64,000 bases of DNA from Bactericera cockerelli. Taxonomy: Eukaryota > Arthropoda > Insecta > Hemiptera > Triozidae. The notes beneath the pieces were generated by a model that did no database searches, was not told where the DNA came from, and was given only the letters and a program-made list of their open reading frames with translations. Both the position numbers and the translations under genes were made by a program. Positions 31,450 to 42,873 of this stretch are shown here, piece after piece (within the stretch, counting starts at the first letter, position 1; every line of letters starts with the position of its first letter). Where the stretch lies: NCBI GenBank assembly GCA_024516035.1, contig CM044959.1:20108525-20172524 (forward strand). The letters run 5' to 3'.

Positions 31450-31818
31450 ATATCCATCACCAATACAGTAAACCTTTATTATTCTTAGTCATTAATATTA
31501 TTTTTAATGTTTTACTACCATTGTTCATTTTACACATTTATATTTACTTTATTGTATGCCATTTTATTTGTACCTTTTACGTACTATTTCTAATTTACAT
31601 TTGTGTTGACTAACTATATTGTTAACATATTTATCTTTCATATTTTATTACTTTATTTTGTCCTAAATAATATTGTATTTTTGCATTCCAAATCATGGAC
31701 TGGTTTTATCATGTATGTTCAACTTTACATACTTAAAATTCTATAATGTCACATAATTTAAATTAAATTTATCTAAGGTATTCTGTTGGAAACTAAAGTT
31801 TTCCAACGGGGGCCGGCA
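31450..31818 (+). other. BEL/Pao 3' untranslated region and polypurine tract
   Basis: AT-rich non-coding stretch ending ACGGGGGCCGGCA immediately before the 3' LTR. This is the place and composition of the polypurine tract that primes plus-strand synthesis. Confidence 0.65.
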
Positions 31819-33219
31819 TGTTCAGTCTTTCAACCGAACACAATTTGGGTTTCTTCCCAAACATGATATCTCAGGAGATTCATTTTAAGTTCCACGAAAT
31901 AATATTACCTAACGTAATATTTCTTGTGATCTTTCCTCGCAAAAGTCTTTTGTCTTAAGGATCTAATATCGCTTTCTATATTTTCATGATAGCCCATTCA
32001 TTTATTACCGATTTCCGGCATCCTTTTTGTAGGTATTTTACATTTGTTACTTATAATCTTTTTCTCGGTATGCGACAGATAATGAATGCCTCAAATATTG
32101 TTCATTGAGTGACATACCCTCATAAATCATATTTTTTCCTCATAACCTATTATAGTTACTATTTTTTATTGTTTTAAAGAATCTACCTAATCGATTCAGA
32201 CATACCGTCTCGATCATAGAATATCAGGGACGGACCATATATTTAGTCAATTTTTCCTCTAACTTCCCCTCATGGGAAATCCCAAGATTTAAACCTTTGG
32301 GACCTCCTCCTTGACTCTGATTGGTTTAACCGATTATGATCTAAAGGCCGGAACAAACTCCTATCGATTTCCCCTTCGAAAGGAATCTTCCTTAAGGACT
32401 TGAGTTCAAATCTCAAGTCAGTTGTAAAGCCACAAACAAGTAGTGCAGTCACTAATAAGTTGTAAAGCCACAAACAAGTAGTGCAGTTACTAACAAGTTG
32501 TAAAGCCACAAACAAGTAGTGCAGTCACTAACAAATTGTAAAGCCACAAACAAGTAGTGCAGTTACTAACATGTCGTAAAGCCACTAACAAGCTGTGAAG
32601 TCACTCGAAGTTGTGCTTTACACTCCAACTCACTCGCAGTTGTAAATCTAACTCATCAGATACAATTTAGTCTCCAACTCACCAGCAGTTGCTCCCCGGT
32701 TGTACGTTAACTGTCAATTCGGTAATCACTCTTTTGGTACAAAGTGTTATTTTGTTTACCAGTTCTATTTCCCTCAAGTTTTCATTCTGTGTTTTTAATT
32801 ACTCTAAGTTCTCTCGCGAACAGGAACCAGTTGATACTTGAGTTTCTGACTGCCTAAAGTGCTATACAGTTTAAATCACCAAGATACTTCTTCGGTGATA
32901 ATTGTTGCTTGGCATAGCTCAGACCTTTTCATCATCTAAATCATACAGTCCACTTTAATAACTCATAACTTACAACTTGTATAATTTCATATTTACTAAG
33001 TTACACGTGTAAATTAATTGTGCTTTCATCAATAAACTCTACTCTCTTTAGTTGTTACTAATTTAACTTGCAGTGTTTTTAATCATCCGCCCTTATTGTT
33101 ATTTATGCTCTTATTGCTACCGAAGCAAAGCGTCGCGACCGAGTTTTTCGCGTTACGTGATTTCAACACCCCAACATATGGCGATAGCCCTGCTCTATCT
33201 TGCCCCCCACACAGAGACA
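31819..33219 (+). repeat. 3' LTR of BEL/Pao element
   Basis: Apparently identical to the LTR at 27559-28959. It is followed by GCATT (33220-33224), the second copy of the 5-bp target duplication, after which the split reverse transcriptase resumes. Confidence 0.95.
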
Positions 33220-34203
33220 GCATTTGATAGGGTAAATCCTAAATTTCTTATTGCCAAATTGAGATCTTATGGCATTGGTGATTCTTTTCTTTGTTGGTTG
33301 GAGAATTCAATGAATGGGCGTGTTCAGATTGTTAAGATTGGCAATGATGTTTCCGGATATATCAATGTATCTTCGGGTGTGGGTCAAGGCAGTCACTCCG
33401 GCCCACTTCTTTTTAGCCTCTTCTTTAATGATCTTCCTGGGTTTATCTGTCATTCTTCTTTCCAGATGTTCGCAGATGATGTTAAAATTTACAAATCTAT
33501 TTCAACTTCAGCTGATTGTTTACTACTCCAAAAAGATCTCGATTCATTTAACCAATGGCTTTCACTCAATGGCTTACAGTTAACGTTGCATAAGTGTGCT
33601 GTTATGTGCTTTTCTATGCATCGTGAGCAAATTCCATTTCAGTATCTTCTGAACGATCAACCTCTTGTGCATGTTGATCAGATTAAGGACTTGGGAATTT
33701 TAATGGACCGTAAACTCTCTTTTTCTGCTCACATCTCGAACCTCTCAATGCGTTGTCATCGACTCTTGGGTTATGTCTTTCGTTCTTCTCAAGGTCTATC
33801 AGCAGTTTCCTTCAGGACTCTGTACTTGGCCCTGGTTCGTTCTCTACTGGAATATGGTAGTGTGGTATGGTCACCCCATTATAATGTGCATGCCAACTTG
33901 CTTGACAGAGTCCAAAAACGTTTTTTGTTCTACTGTGGACTGCGTTATTCTAATTTTGTTGTAGGTATCGACACGCTGTCAGAGCGCCGCCTACAAGCGG
34001 ACTCATTTTTCCTGAAAAAGTTACTAACTGGACTGATTGATTGTAACAAACTCTTGTCCACAATATCTTTTGACTGTCATAGAAGACTGAGAAAAAATAA
34101 CTTGTTTTACTCAACAACATGTGCTACCAACTACTCACATTTCTCGCCTCTAAACAGAATGATTCGAGCAGCAAACCATGACAACGATTTTGATTTTACC
34201 TGA
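33220..34203 (+). pseudogene. Non-LTR reverse transcriptase, C-terminal half (after insertion)
   Basis: It resumes at the same codon of motif A as DRVNPKFLIAKLRSYGIGDS. It continues with SSGVGQGSHSGPLLFSLFFND, catalytic MFADDVKIY, DLGILMDRKLSFSAHI, then LVRSLLEYGSVVWSPHY and the thumb, ending NDFDFT. VGQGS replaces the usual VPQGS. The open frame extends upstream to 33073, but that part is LTR sequence. No stop or frameshift occurs in this half. Confidence 0.87.
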
Positions 34204-34741
34204 CTTTGTTTATACTTACCTTATTTTATTTTAATTCATTTATTTTTCTCGTAAGCTTTACATGTATACTTTTTAACATTATTTTATTTTAATCTTTGTA
34301 TTTATTGAAATTTTTATTGTTGACATTGTAAATAGGGCTATTCCCGTAAATATACTCCCGTACACCGGGTATTTATTATTATTATTATTATTATGGTCAA
34401 TAATTATCAATATCAGGGTAAGGTTCAAATATTACTATTTTATTTTTAAACATGTACTTATAATTTATGGCGTGGTCGAAGGCAAGTGTATGGTGATCTT
34501 CAGGGATGTGTATTTCTGTTTGACAAGCCGTATTCTTACAGACTCAAGAATTTATTTTCACATCTATTCATCATGTTCTTTTTAAAACCTTAAAGGCCTC
34601 AAAGCTATCTGAGTTTCATGGTCCCAACGCACAAACATCTTTAAATTTTAAACTCAGTGAGGTTGTTTCTAGTGTTTTATCAATTTTATGAAGTATTCAC
34701 TCTTTGACTTTTACTCAAAACCCGATATTAAAGATTAAAAC

Positions 34742-34815
34742 ACCCTTCGTGATATGGTCATTGACCATGCAGTTGAAAACGATGTTGAACCCAAATTTAA
34801 AAAAATAAAAGAAAA
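34742..34815 (+). mobile_element. SINE tail fragment
   Basis: CACCCTTCGTGATATGGTCA, then ACCATGCAGTTGAAAACGAT and GTTGAACCC with an A-rich end match the SINE tail at 4885-4935. It lies just outside the donor side of the Slo2 S1 exon. Confidence 0.65.
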
Positions 34816-34899
34816 TCAATTGATAAAGAAATTTTAAAATTCTTAGTGGGTTTGAAACTACTAATCGACCCTTCAAAAGATCATTAGATTGGGACTCAC

Positions 34900-34999
34900 C
34901 AGGTGGCGTAGGTTGGGTCTTGGTCCATGATGACCCGGATTATGTACAGGAAGCATGTTACTAGTTTGAATACAAGATTGGCAATTCGAATACGTAAAC
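34900..34999 (-). CDS. Slo2: Slo2/KCNT exon, segment S1
   Basis: Reads LRIRIANLVFKLVTCFLYII then RVIMDQDPTYAT. This is the end of the N-terminal block plus the first membrane segment of a Slo2 channel. The acceptor is ttccag and the donor GTGAGT. The 100 nt start with two bases completing a Ser codon and end with TG, which joins C of the next exon to make Cys. A Cys at this position is followed by YGC, matching the CWGC-type extracellular loop in vertebrate KCNT1. It is separated from the previous exon by about 18.9 kb of repeat-filled intron. Confidence 0.93.
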
Positions 35000-35600
35000 C
35001 TGGAACACAGAAATGATATAAAAATCTTCAATTTAATTATGTTTTTTCTTTAAATCCACAAGAAATGTGAACTGATAGGCTCTGGGGACCATAAAACGTG
35101 TTTTGGCACTGAAAACTGACTATCGCAAATTTTGGGTGATTCCGTTACTTTCCTTTCAATAGGATAAGGAAAGTAAAAAAGATTAAGTTCTAAAGATTTA
35201 ATTAGATTTTGAAAGATTTAAAAACAATTTTATACGTGCGTCTGTCAGAGAGGTGCAATAATAAACAAACGAAGTATATACCTATCTGACTATAGAATTT
35301 AATGTAAATTATTTTGAAATTGCTTTCCACCCTTAACTACATATACCTCTCTATATATAAATATATATTCATTTAACTATAGGGTACACGTATTTAATAA
35401 TCAATAGTGTCTAGGTTAAGTGGATTTCTGTGTTCAGTAGTGTCACCCCCCCATTATTAATTGGTGTGTTAACACCCAATACACAGGCATGTGGCACAAC
35501 CCTGTAATTTACAACTTTTAATCTTGTATTGGGGGATTGTAAAAGCTCTATTTCTGATATTCTATACTCAAATCTGTCTGTATGACGCACTAAGTTCTGA
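35000..35600. other. Slo2 intron with a scrap of the ACTTTCCTTATC family
   Basis: 35148-35179 reads TTACTTTCCTTTCAATAGGA then TAAGGAAAGTAAAA, the hairpin end of the family described at 51711. Nothing else recognised. Confidence 0.5.
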
Positions 35601-35604
35601 GGAT

Positions 35605-35820
35605 ATACCGGGTGTTCACAGGAAAATCGAAACTTTTCTTCTTCTTTTCTTAAAGATGGTGTTTCACTGCCTTTTTTATTTCGTGGCCATGAAACAGGAG
35701 CTACTGTAGACACTTGTGTTCTGAGTTGTATCTTGCCCATCTCGTAGTATGTCTCCCCTCTGATGGGCGAGAAGTGACACAATAATTCCCATTTAGGTGA
35801 CGTATGAAAAACTTCAGATA
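35605..35820. repeat. Dispersed repeat, copy B
   Basis: Starts near ATACCGGGTGTTCACAGGAA. It holds AAAGATGGTGTTTCACTGCC, AACAGGAGCTACTGTAGAC and TGATGGGCGAGAAGTGACAC, in the same order as 11885-12062. Confidence 0.65.
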
Positions 35821-35969
35821 GAACCAAATAAACCAACTTAACCCGCTTGTATATTACTTATTCAATCTTCTTATTGAAGATCAAAGAAGCTCTATTTAAT
35901 GTAAGATTTTTTTTTAAATTTAACCTTTCACAGAGGAATTCTTTGGACACACTTTGTGATTTGTGATAC

Positions 35970-36197
35970 ATCAATAATAATAACATTCTTTGGTGGAAGG
36001 TAACCACCGGGCGAGGTTAATGCTCAAAGCATTTTCTACAACCTAACCCTCATAGTATTATTATTATGTGGTCAGAAACTCAAATTACTGAAGACATATT
36101 CATGCACTGGGTGGGATTCGATCCAACGTAACGCAACGGATCCCCACGCTACCTGGGTTACCAAACTAGCGCGTTAATCACTTGACTAATAGTGCAC
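35970..36197 (-). mobile_element. tRNA-derived SINE, GCACTRGTAGTMAAGTGGTTAA family
   Basis: On the minus strand: TGCACTATTAGTCAAGTGAT, TAACGCGCTAGTTTGGTAAC, GGATCCGTTGCG and GGATCGAATCCCACCCAGTG. The tail part ATGCTTTGAGCATTAACC-like sequence and ATAATAATAA match the plus copy at 38785. Confidence 0.75.
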
Positions 36198-36354
36198 TTG
36201 CAACTATCAGCGTATCACCCTGTACACTCCTGATCGTTTTTGTGAGGTATGTATATTTTATATACTAATATGTATTTTACAATGTAGCTCTCATAAAAAA
36301 CGTTTTTACAATCGAGTTTATTAATGTACTATCATTTGTTATTTTATTATCTCT

Positions 36355-36800
36355 ATTATTATTATTATTGATTTCCTTTCCTCCAGGATACCCATTCCTT
36401 TCTAATTCTCTTTCGTTTTTCTCTCTCTCTCTCTTTCTCTATTAAAAAAATGTCTTTTTCTTTCATATTCACCTTATCCTTGCCATTCACTTTCTTTTTC
36501 TATTGCTCTTTGCCTCAACTGAATTGTTTTTTTTTTTCTCTCCAACATACAACTCTATCCTTTCTCTCTCTTTCTCTATTTATAGTGTGTACGGCCCTTT
36601 ACTTCTCTTTCTCTCGTTCTCTTTTATTAGTCTATCGATTCACTTTCCACAAATTCACATTCTCACGTAATATTTCCATCTCTCTTTCGGCTATACGAGT
36701 TATATTATCTTCCCTCTATCTAAATGTTTGGCATCAACACAGTTCCAATCATTCCTCTCTCGTGAATGACCCTTTTAAGCTTGCCGTGATCCTAGCTTTA
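36355..36800. repeat. TC-rich low-complexity tract
   Basis: Begins with (ATT)n and continues with CTCTCTCTCTCTTTCTC runs. The 119-codon open frame over it has phenylalanine/serine/leucine-rich composition without recognised motifs. Confidence 0.65.
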
Positions 36801-37904
36801 AGCAGCTAGTTAAATTTTTGCTGTTCTTTACCAATATACATTTTGAGTGTCAAATATATTTCAAAATCAATGAAGCATGCTCATTGGCTTATAAGGTCTC
36901 CCTGTATTCGAAGATAACAAAAACAAACTATTAAAAATGTCAAATGCACTCGCAAAGTCCAGCTATCTCAAATTATTTTTAATGATTTCATTTACAGCAT
37001 TCCCATACAGCTCTGTATTTCCTGTAACTTCACCACTCCCCCCTCTCTTTATTGTAACAATATATAAATTATTTCATGACGTGACCCTCTAAATGTTTAA
37101 TGAAGTTATCTGTGTTGTAAAAGCTCTTCCGCTTTTCAGGGGCAGCGTAGAAAATGGGGTTGTATACATCTAGTGAAGTCTGTCAGTGAAATAAATTAAT
37201 GTTTGACGAACTCTATAGTCTCGTAATAATTACACATTCTAGTTACTATAATTCAAACTAATTTGTTCCGGGACAAGATGTATACAAGTTTAGTTAAATT
37301 ATTATATTAGTTTTAATCACAAGTACTAATTTTTTGATTATCTCTGGATTTGAACCACCGACTAACGAAACAGCCGCCTTATCAATCGAGCTACTGAGAT
37401 AGGTGTCAAGATTTATAATAAATCAAAATTGAGAGCTTCTAGTTTTATGAATCCACATAAAAAAAAAAATGGATCCCAAAATCCCAAACATTCTTATTCC
37501 ATCTATTCAATTTGAAATACCTACACTTCTTAGGTTTTGTTAATATTGAAATTTATAGTATTTTTACTAAGAATAAAAAAATTCCACCACATACATGAAG
37601 CGGAAAGAGCCCAGAAAATTGTCTATGCAAGTCTGTAAAGGCCCTCCGAAAAGCAATTTTATTATCAATTTTTTCGATTCTTTCCACGTACGTTATGGTT
37701 TATAACTGTCTATTATTGTGTTAAATTGGTTTTGTTTCTAACCAACTAATACATTTCTTTTCTTCTGATTTTTTAACGTGTTCTTTATAGAAATTCACCC
37801 CCTCCCCCCACTACCTGAAAGTCTATCACGCTTCCTAAATGCCTTAGTTGACTTTAAAATTAATCCCTTTGTAAATAGTGGAAAAACCGCTGGTTAGAAT
37901 AATA
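36801..37904. other. Slo2 intron with one SINE head scrap
   Basis: 37347-37404 (minus) resembles the tRNA-like head at 62035-62105 (TCAGTAGCTCGATTGATAAG then GCGGC...GGTGGTTCAAATCCAGAG). Otherwise no recognised feature. Confidence 0.5.
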
Positions 37905-38772
37905 TACAGGGTGGAGCAAAAGTCTAGAAACCCCTGAATAACTTTCGAATGCCTCATTCGGTAAAATTAAAATTTTGTAAGGTAAACCGAGCTAATAAGA
38001 CCTTCTTTTAGAGTAGGGTCGATTTTTGTTACCGGCCCCCATGTCGGGGCCAGGGGGGCCAACTTCATTTTTTAAAATACGAACCCCATCTTGCGATACA
38101 TTTTTGGAAAGGTCTTTAAATAAGAAATACATTGGTACAAATTTTGTTTTTTAAATATTAACTGTTTGCAAATGGCGTCCAACTTTGTGTATGCAGTAAA
38201 GTCTGGAAACCCCTGAATATCTTTTGAAAGGGCTTTCTCAGTAAATTTAAAGTTGTGCACGGTAAGTCGGGGAAATCAGACCTTTCTAAAAATGTATCGC
38301 AAGGTGGGGTTTCGTATTAAAAAAATGAAGTTGGCCTACCTGGCCCCAACATGGGGACCGGTAAAAAAAAATCGGTCCCATTCTAATGTAAGGTCTAATT
38401 ACCAAGGAGTACCGTACACAATTTTAAATTTACTGAGAAAGCCCTTTCGAAAGATATTCAGGGGTTTCCAGACTTTACTGCATACACAAAGTTGGACGCC
38501 ATTTGCAAACAGTTAATATTAAAAAAATAAAATTTGCACCAATGTATTTCTTATTTAAAGACCTTTTCAAAAATGTATCGCAAGGTGGGGGTTCGTATTT
38601 AAAAAAATGAAGTTGGCCCCCCTGGCCCCGACATGGGGGCCGGTAACAAAAATCGACCCCACTCTAAAAGAAGGTCTTATTAGCACGGTTTACCGTACAA
38701 AATTTTAATTTTACCGAAGAAGCCATTCAAAAGTTATTCAGGGGTTTCCAGACTTTTGCCCCACCCTGTATG
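37905..38772. mobile_element. Palindromic TA-flanked MITE, about 0.87 kb
   Basis: The ends TACAGGGTGGAGCAAAAGTC and GACTTTTGCCCCACCCTGTA are inverted repeats with one mismatch, set in TA on both sides. The whole sequence is a near-complete palindrome with its centre near 38335. Within each arm AGTCTGGAAACCCCTGAATA occurs again, inverted, near the arm base (38191 and 38464), so there are nested palindromes. No coding region; open frames inside are shadows of the repeat. Confidence 0.87.
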
Positions 38773-38784
38773 TACTATGCGAAT

Positions 38785-38998
38785 ATGCACTGGTAGTAAA
38801 GTGGTTAACGCGCTAGTCTGGTAATTCAGGTAGCGTTGGGATCCGTTGGTTCGAATCTCACGCAGTGCGTGAATTTTTCCTGATTAATTTGGATTTGTGA
38901 CCACATAACAGTAAGACTCTGAGGGGGTTAGGTAAGTGGTATGAAATGCTTTGAGCATTAACCTTCCACTGAAGTGTGTTATTATTATTATTATGTTC
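38785..38998 (+). mobile_element. tRNA-derived SINE, full-length-looking
   Basis: TGCACTGGTAGTAAAGTGGT, TAACGCGCTAGTCTGG and GGTTCGAATCTCACGCAGTG give A- and B-box-like elements. The body ends GCTTTGAGCATTAACC and the tail is TTATTATTATTATTATG. Same family as 35970-36197. Confidence 0.78.
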
Positions 38999-39000
38999 TT

Positions 39001-39490
39001 CTATCTAAATTATAATGGACAATAGTACAGCTTTCATCAATAACAAAATAAAATAGTGAATTAAAATTAGACATTACTGAAGAGCCGCAATAGTGTACAA
39101 GGTATGATGTATTTTCAAACGAGCTCCCTCCATTTCATAATTAGATCACGTAACAGCACATACGTGCTGATAGTTACTTCAGAGTTAAGTAGAACTTACG
39201 AGACTACAGCCACAATGGAGAGTGTTTTCGGTTATTTCACGATTGTGTATGTTGGGAGTGACATCATAAGTTGTTCATGTTATTGGTGGAGAATTTCATG
39301 AAAAGTTGATGTTTAATACATTGCCCTTATTGGTTTTTTTTTTGCAAACAAAATTTTGTAAAAACAATTTTTGTGTTAGTGGTTAATACCTAATATGTAT
39401 CTTCCTTTAATGTGATACAAATTATCACACCCAACCCAGTTGCAGAGTGGTGCATAGAGGAGTATATTAGTGAACATAATTAACTGATCA
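39001..39490. other. Intron DNA without recognised feature
   Basis: Nothing recognised. Confidence 0.4.
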
Positions 39491-39500
39491 TTAGTCATTT

Positions 39501-39675
39501 GTCATCATCATAGGGTGGCGTCATCGTGAACGATGGTAGCTCGACAGTGGAGGAATGACAAGGAGGCTAATAATTGACAAGAGCCCCCAGAACCAAACCA
39601 ATGCTGGTCTACTCCCTGTATATAGTCCCCCAGCCAGACTGCTGGTCTACTCCTTGATTTTAGTCCCCCAGCAGA
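39501..39675 (+). repeat. GTCATCATAGGGTGGCGTCA repeat family, single copy with two minisatellite units
   Basis: Same order as 25962-26240, but with the TGACACAGCACTTCTACCAC part deleted. It is followed by AGTCCCCCAGCCAGACTGCT then GGTCTACTCC, repeated twice in the opposite sense to the array at 62910. Confidence 0.8.
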
Positions 39676-40744
39676 CATTTGTCATACCTATGTTTATTTG
39701 ATTGTATGTAAACTTTTCCATTAACTTGTTTCTTAAATTCCTTGATTTACAAATATATATGCAACTAGGAGCTTGACTGTTAATGGTCTTACACCTGTCA
39801 TTTGTGCTGTTTTTAGATCTTGGGAAAAATATTCGCCTCTTTTAGTAGGAGAATGGCGATGTACTTGTAAGTAAATGTTCTCGAGCATACCAATTTGATA
39901 TCTGATGTAGGTAAATACTTCTACCACTAAGAAGTATCTCCTTCAATGTTTGGATACTAACACCATGTCCCTACTTGTGAGTATTTTGTCTTATACTTAA
40001 CGCTTCCTCATATTAGTCATCACACTTATTGCATCATCATTTTCTCTCACATATTCAACTCATCGTTTCGACAGCCTCTTATCATCCTTCACCATGTTTA
40101 TTCTTCACAACATTTACCTATATATGTATTCAGGATTTTGAAGAGTATTCCATGAACAACAGACTACTTCTCAATCCCAAAGGACATCATAACACGGGTT
40201 TCACGGGCTTCACGTAGTCATACATGCTCCTTATTCCTGCTCCAAGTGCTAAAATCGTGTTTCTACTGAATTATGGTGTTGCCATTTTTAAAAAAAAAAA
40301 AATTAATGTAAATGTAAAAAACTAAAAATGTAAAATACTAAAATATTCTTGAAATATTTTTTACTCCTTGGATAATTGGATATAGACTATAAGCAAAAAC
40401 AACAAGCCTAACAATTATGCATTGGGCCCTTTCCAACACGGCAAGTAAGAATAAAGCTGCCACAATAGTTATAGAGTTTGTAGCAAACGTCAAGTCGCAT
40501 AAAGATGGAAGACAGAACAGTTTAATATCCTGTCTACTTCTGCATCCGTCTTTTCATGACGTAATTAGGTCTGATAATAATTCATTAGATAATATGATAT
40601 TAGGGAAAGGAAAAGACAAAAGAAAGAAGAAGAGGCAAAAGAGATGAAGCGGCAGCGAAACAGAAAAAAAGTGATGGACACAGGAAGACAAACTAAAAGA
40701 GAATTGGAAATGAAATATTGAGAAAGTTGCAAGTCAACTCAAAC
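39676..40744. other. Intron DNA without recognised feature
   Basis: No recognised gene or repeat. Confidence 0.4.
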
Positions 40745-40748
40745 TTAT

Positions 40749-40991
40749 CCTCCTGAGACCTGGGCATGTTTTGCCGAAAGTACTGATTTAGACCTGGATG
40801 TACTTTAAAAGTACATAAGACAGATACTGCTTGAGTCCTCGGCATGTATTCCAGAAAGTACTGATTAAGATCTGGCGTATTTTAAAAGTACATGGAATTT
40901 AAAAAAAATTCCGACAGTTTTTGAGAGAAGATAGTAGTGTGAAGTGAAGTTGTCCTATGTACTTTTAAAAGCACATTCAGGTCTCAGGAGG
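40749..40991. mobile_element. MITE with CCTCCTGAGACCTG termini and TTAT flanks
   Basis: The termini CCTCCTGAGACCTG and CAGGTCTCAGGAGG are perfect inverted repeats. TTAT flanks both sides (40745-40748 and 40992-40995), one base from the piggyBac TTAA target. The inside repeats AAAGTACTGATTTAGACCTG and TTTTAAAAGTACAT. No coding region. Confidence 0.85.
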
Positions 40992-40995
40992 TTAT

Positions 40996-42689
40996 GGCCG
41001 TGAGAGAGACAGTAGAAATTCAAGAGCTAGAAATAACAGTCATGACAGAAACAATAATATAACTACTAAGAAAATAGACGCTTAAGAAGAATAAGAGACA
41101 GATATAGAGACAAGGACGAGGAATGAATACAGAAGAGACGATAAGGTGAGGAAATATATGGGAGAAAAGGAGCGGAAAGTTAGCAGAACCATCCTATGGG
41201 GGCATGATAACATGGCACAAGATTACGATTGTACTTCATGAGGGTAACTCTGAACATGTTTATATTATGAGGGCGTACACTAAGTGTCTTGGGAAACATA
41301 AGGGTGCACCCTCTGAGTACGTAAACAGGAGGTGCACTCGACAAATGGAAGCACACTTGAGAATGAGAACGTCTTGAGAGGAAAACCACGGGCACGTCAA
41401 GTTGAGACCTGGCTCTCGAGTGCTCTCTAGGAGTTTCCAAACCTCTTGGGATTAGCGACAGCAAGAGTATGCCTCAGGCAGTCAGATATTTTTTTGTAAA
41501 TGAACAATTTCAATACTATAAATTTAATAGGATATCCTGACTCCGATTCCATTAATTTCATGTTATTTTGGTCTTAACAGTTCATTGATGGCTCTTGTTA
41601 CATTTTTTTTTTTTGAGGATAGGAAAATCTTCTAAAGACATCCAGCCACCTCACTCCCTGGAATGTGGAATTTTTACCCACTAAAAACCTATCCTCCAAA
41701 GACGTAGGAGATCCCGGAACCGTGTGATCTTTTTTTTTTTTCAAAGTTTTTCCAATTTCAGTCCTACATTCCAGACTTTCCTGTTCAATTCCTGTTTAAG
41801 AATATATGCAGTATCCACATCCTTCGGACCTACCTTTAGGTACTTAAAAAAAAAAAAAAAAATACTAAGTCCGCCGTCATTTGCTATGACAGTAAACTAT
41901 CGTAATTACAAATTTAGTTCAGAAGTATTTTCTTAGGAAAATGGAACATTCTTGGGTGACATCAATTTTACACGAACATTATTTGACCCTCGTATAAACG
42001 GTTAAAATATTCACCTATATTTCCTAATGGAATAAGTTATAAAGTTAAGATAGATTGGCAAGTCCTTGCGTGATTGGCAGGGTTAAGACATGACTATTCA
42101 CATCGTCAATTCTAGATGGCAAACTGACAAAAAAGCACTTTCACATTTTCCAGAATTTCAAAGTGTTCCGGGAAACTTTGGAAAAGTTTTACTCGGACTA
42201 TCACGAACCTTTTTATATATTCTTACAGAAATCAGTTTAGCCTTTTTGATTGAAGCTTTTAATAAAGAAAAATAATAATATTTTTATCCATAATTTATGA
42301 ATACACTAGTAAAAGTAACGGTAGCGATAGTTCATACGGAAGAATTTTACTTATACATAATAATTATACTGTATACATAAGATGTAGGAATTTTCTAGCA
42401 CATAGTTCTAGCTTATCGATCAGCATGAAAATCAAGGACGGGATGGATAAACAAGATCAAAAACTAAAGTTTGAGTTACAAAAACTCTTAGACAATACCC
42501 TATTATATCTGAACATAAAGGCAGAGTGGTTGACAGGCGTGGGTTCATTTCCAATAATTTTATGACATAATTATGGTTTTCCAAATTTTACTTCCAATTT
42601 TTAGTTTGTATATCTCCCTAGTTTTTAACAGGCTACAGGTAAGAGCCATAGATACAGATAAAGTAAGTTCTGATTGTTTAAAAAAATTG
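40996..42689. other. Intron DNA without recognised feature
   Basis: AG-rich near 41000-41170, T tracts near 41605 and 41731, an A tract near 41846. Open frames at 41180-41464 (-) and 41724-41936 (+) have no recognised domain. Confidence 0.4.
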
Positions 42690-42873
42690 CTTGCCAGCGT
42701 CGATGGCGCGTTGAATGCACCGGTTCTAGTAGGATCACCTAAGTTAAGAAACGTCCAGCGAGGTGAAGATTTTGTGATGCGGGCATTCCGGCCCTATCCA
42801 GGCTTAGTGAGGTTACTGTGGGTAGCGGGTTTGTGAGTTTCCTGCGTTAAATCGAAATTAAAAAAAAAAAAAA
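42690..42873 (+). mobile_element. 5S rRNA-derived SINE
   Basis: The head GCCAGCGTCGATGGCGCGTT, GAATGCACCGGTTCTAGTAG, then GATCACCTAAGTTAAGAAAC and GTCC parallels 5S rRNA. The body is CCAGGCTTAGTGAGGTTACT, GTGGGTAGCGGGTTTGTGAG and TTTCCTGCG, with an A run at 42858-42873. This is the copy closest to 5S rRNA in the window. Confidence 0.85.

Larger units (their letters stand above)
27559..33219 (+). mobile_element. Non-autonomous BEL/Pao LTR retrotransposon
   Basis: A 5661-bp unit with TG...CA LTRs, leader, truncated gag-protease gene and polypurine tract. A GCATT target duplication lies on both sides; 5 bp is usual for this superfamily. It sits inside the reverse transcriptase gene of an older non-LTR element. 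Matching LTRs mean a recent insertion, so the missing enzymes must have come from another copy (inference). Confidence 0.93.
26572..34400 (+). mobile_element. Non-LTR retrotransposon, 5'-truncated, interrupted by a BEL/Pao element
   Basis: Two halves (26572-27558 and 33220-about 34400) belong to one ORF2-bearing copy of roughly 2.2 kb. It ends in CCCGTACACCGGGTATTTAT and an (ATT)n tail. TATGATCAATATCTGTGGGT and AAGGTTCAAA (26541-26570) recur imperfectly after the tail as TATGGTCAATAATTATCAAT, then CAGGGTAAGGTTCAAAT, which may be a diverged target duplication. The exact ends are uncertain. Confidence 0.75.

Noticed and set aside
33073..33219. Start of the second reverse transcriptase frame at 33073
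   Set aside because: 33073-33219 is the end of the LTR; the frame is open there by chance, and retrotransposon coding sequence starts again only at 33220.
38072..38516. Two short frames on opposite strands with similar protein sequence
   Set aside because: They are mirror translations of the arms of the palindromic MITE.
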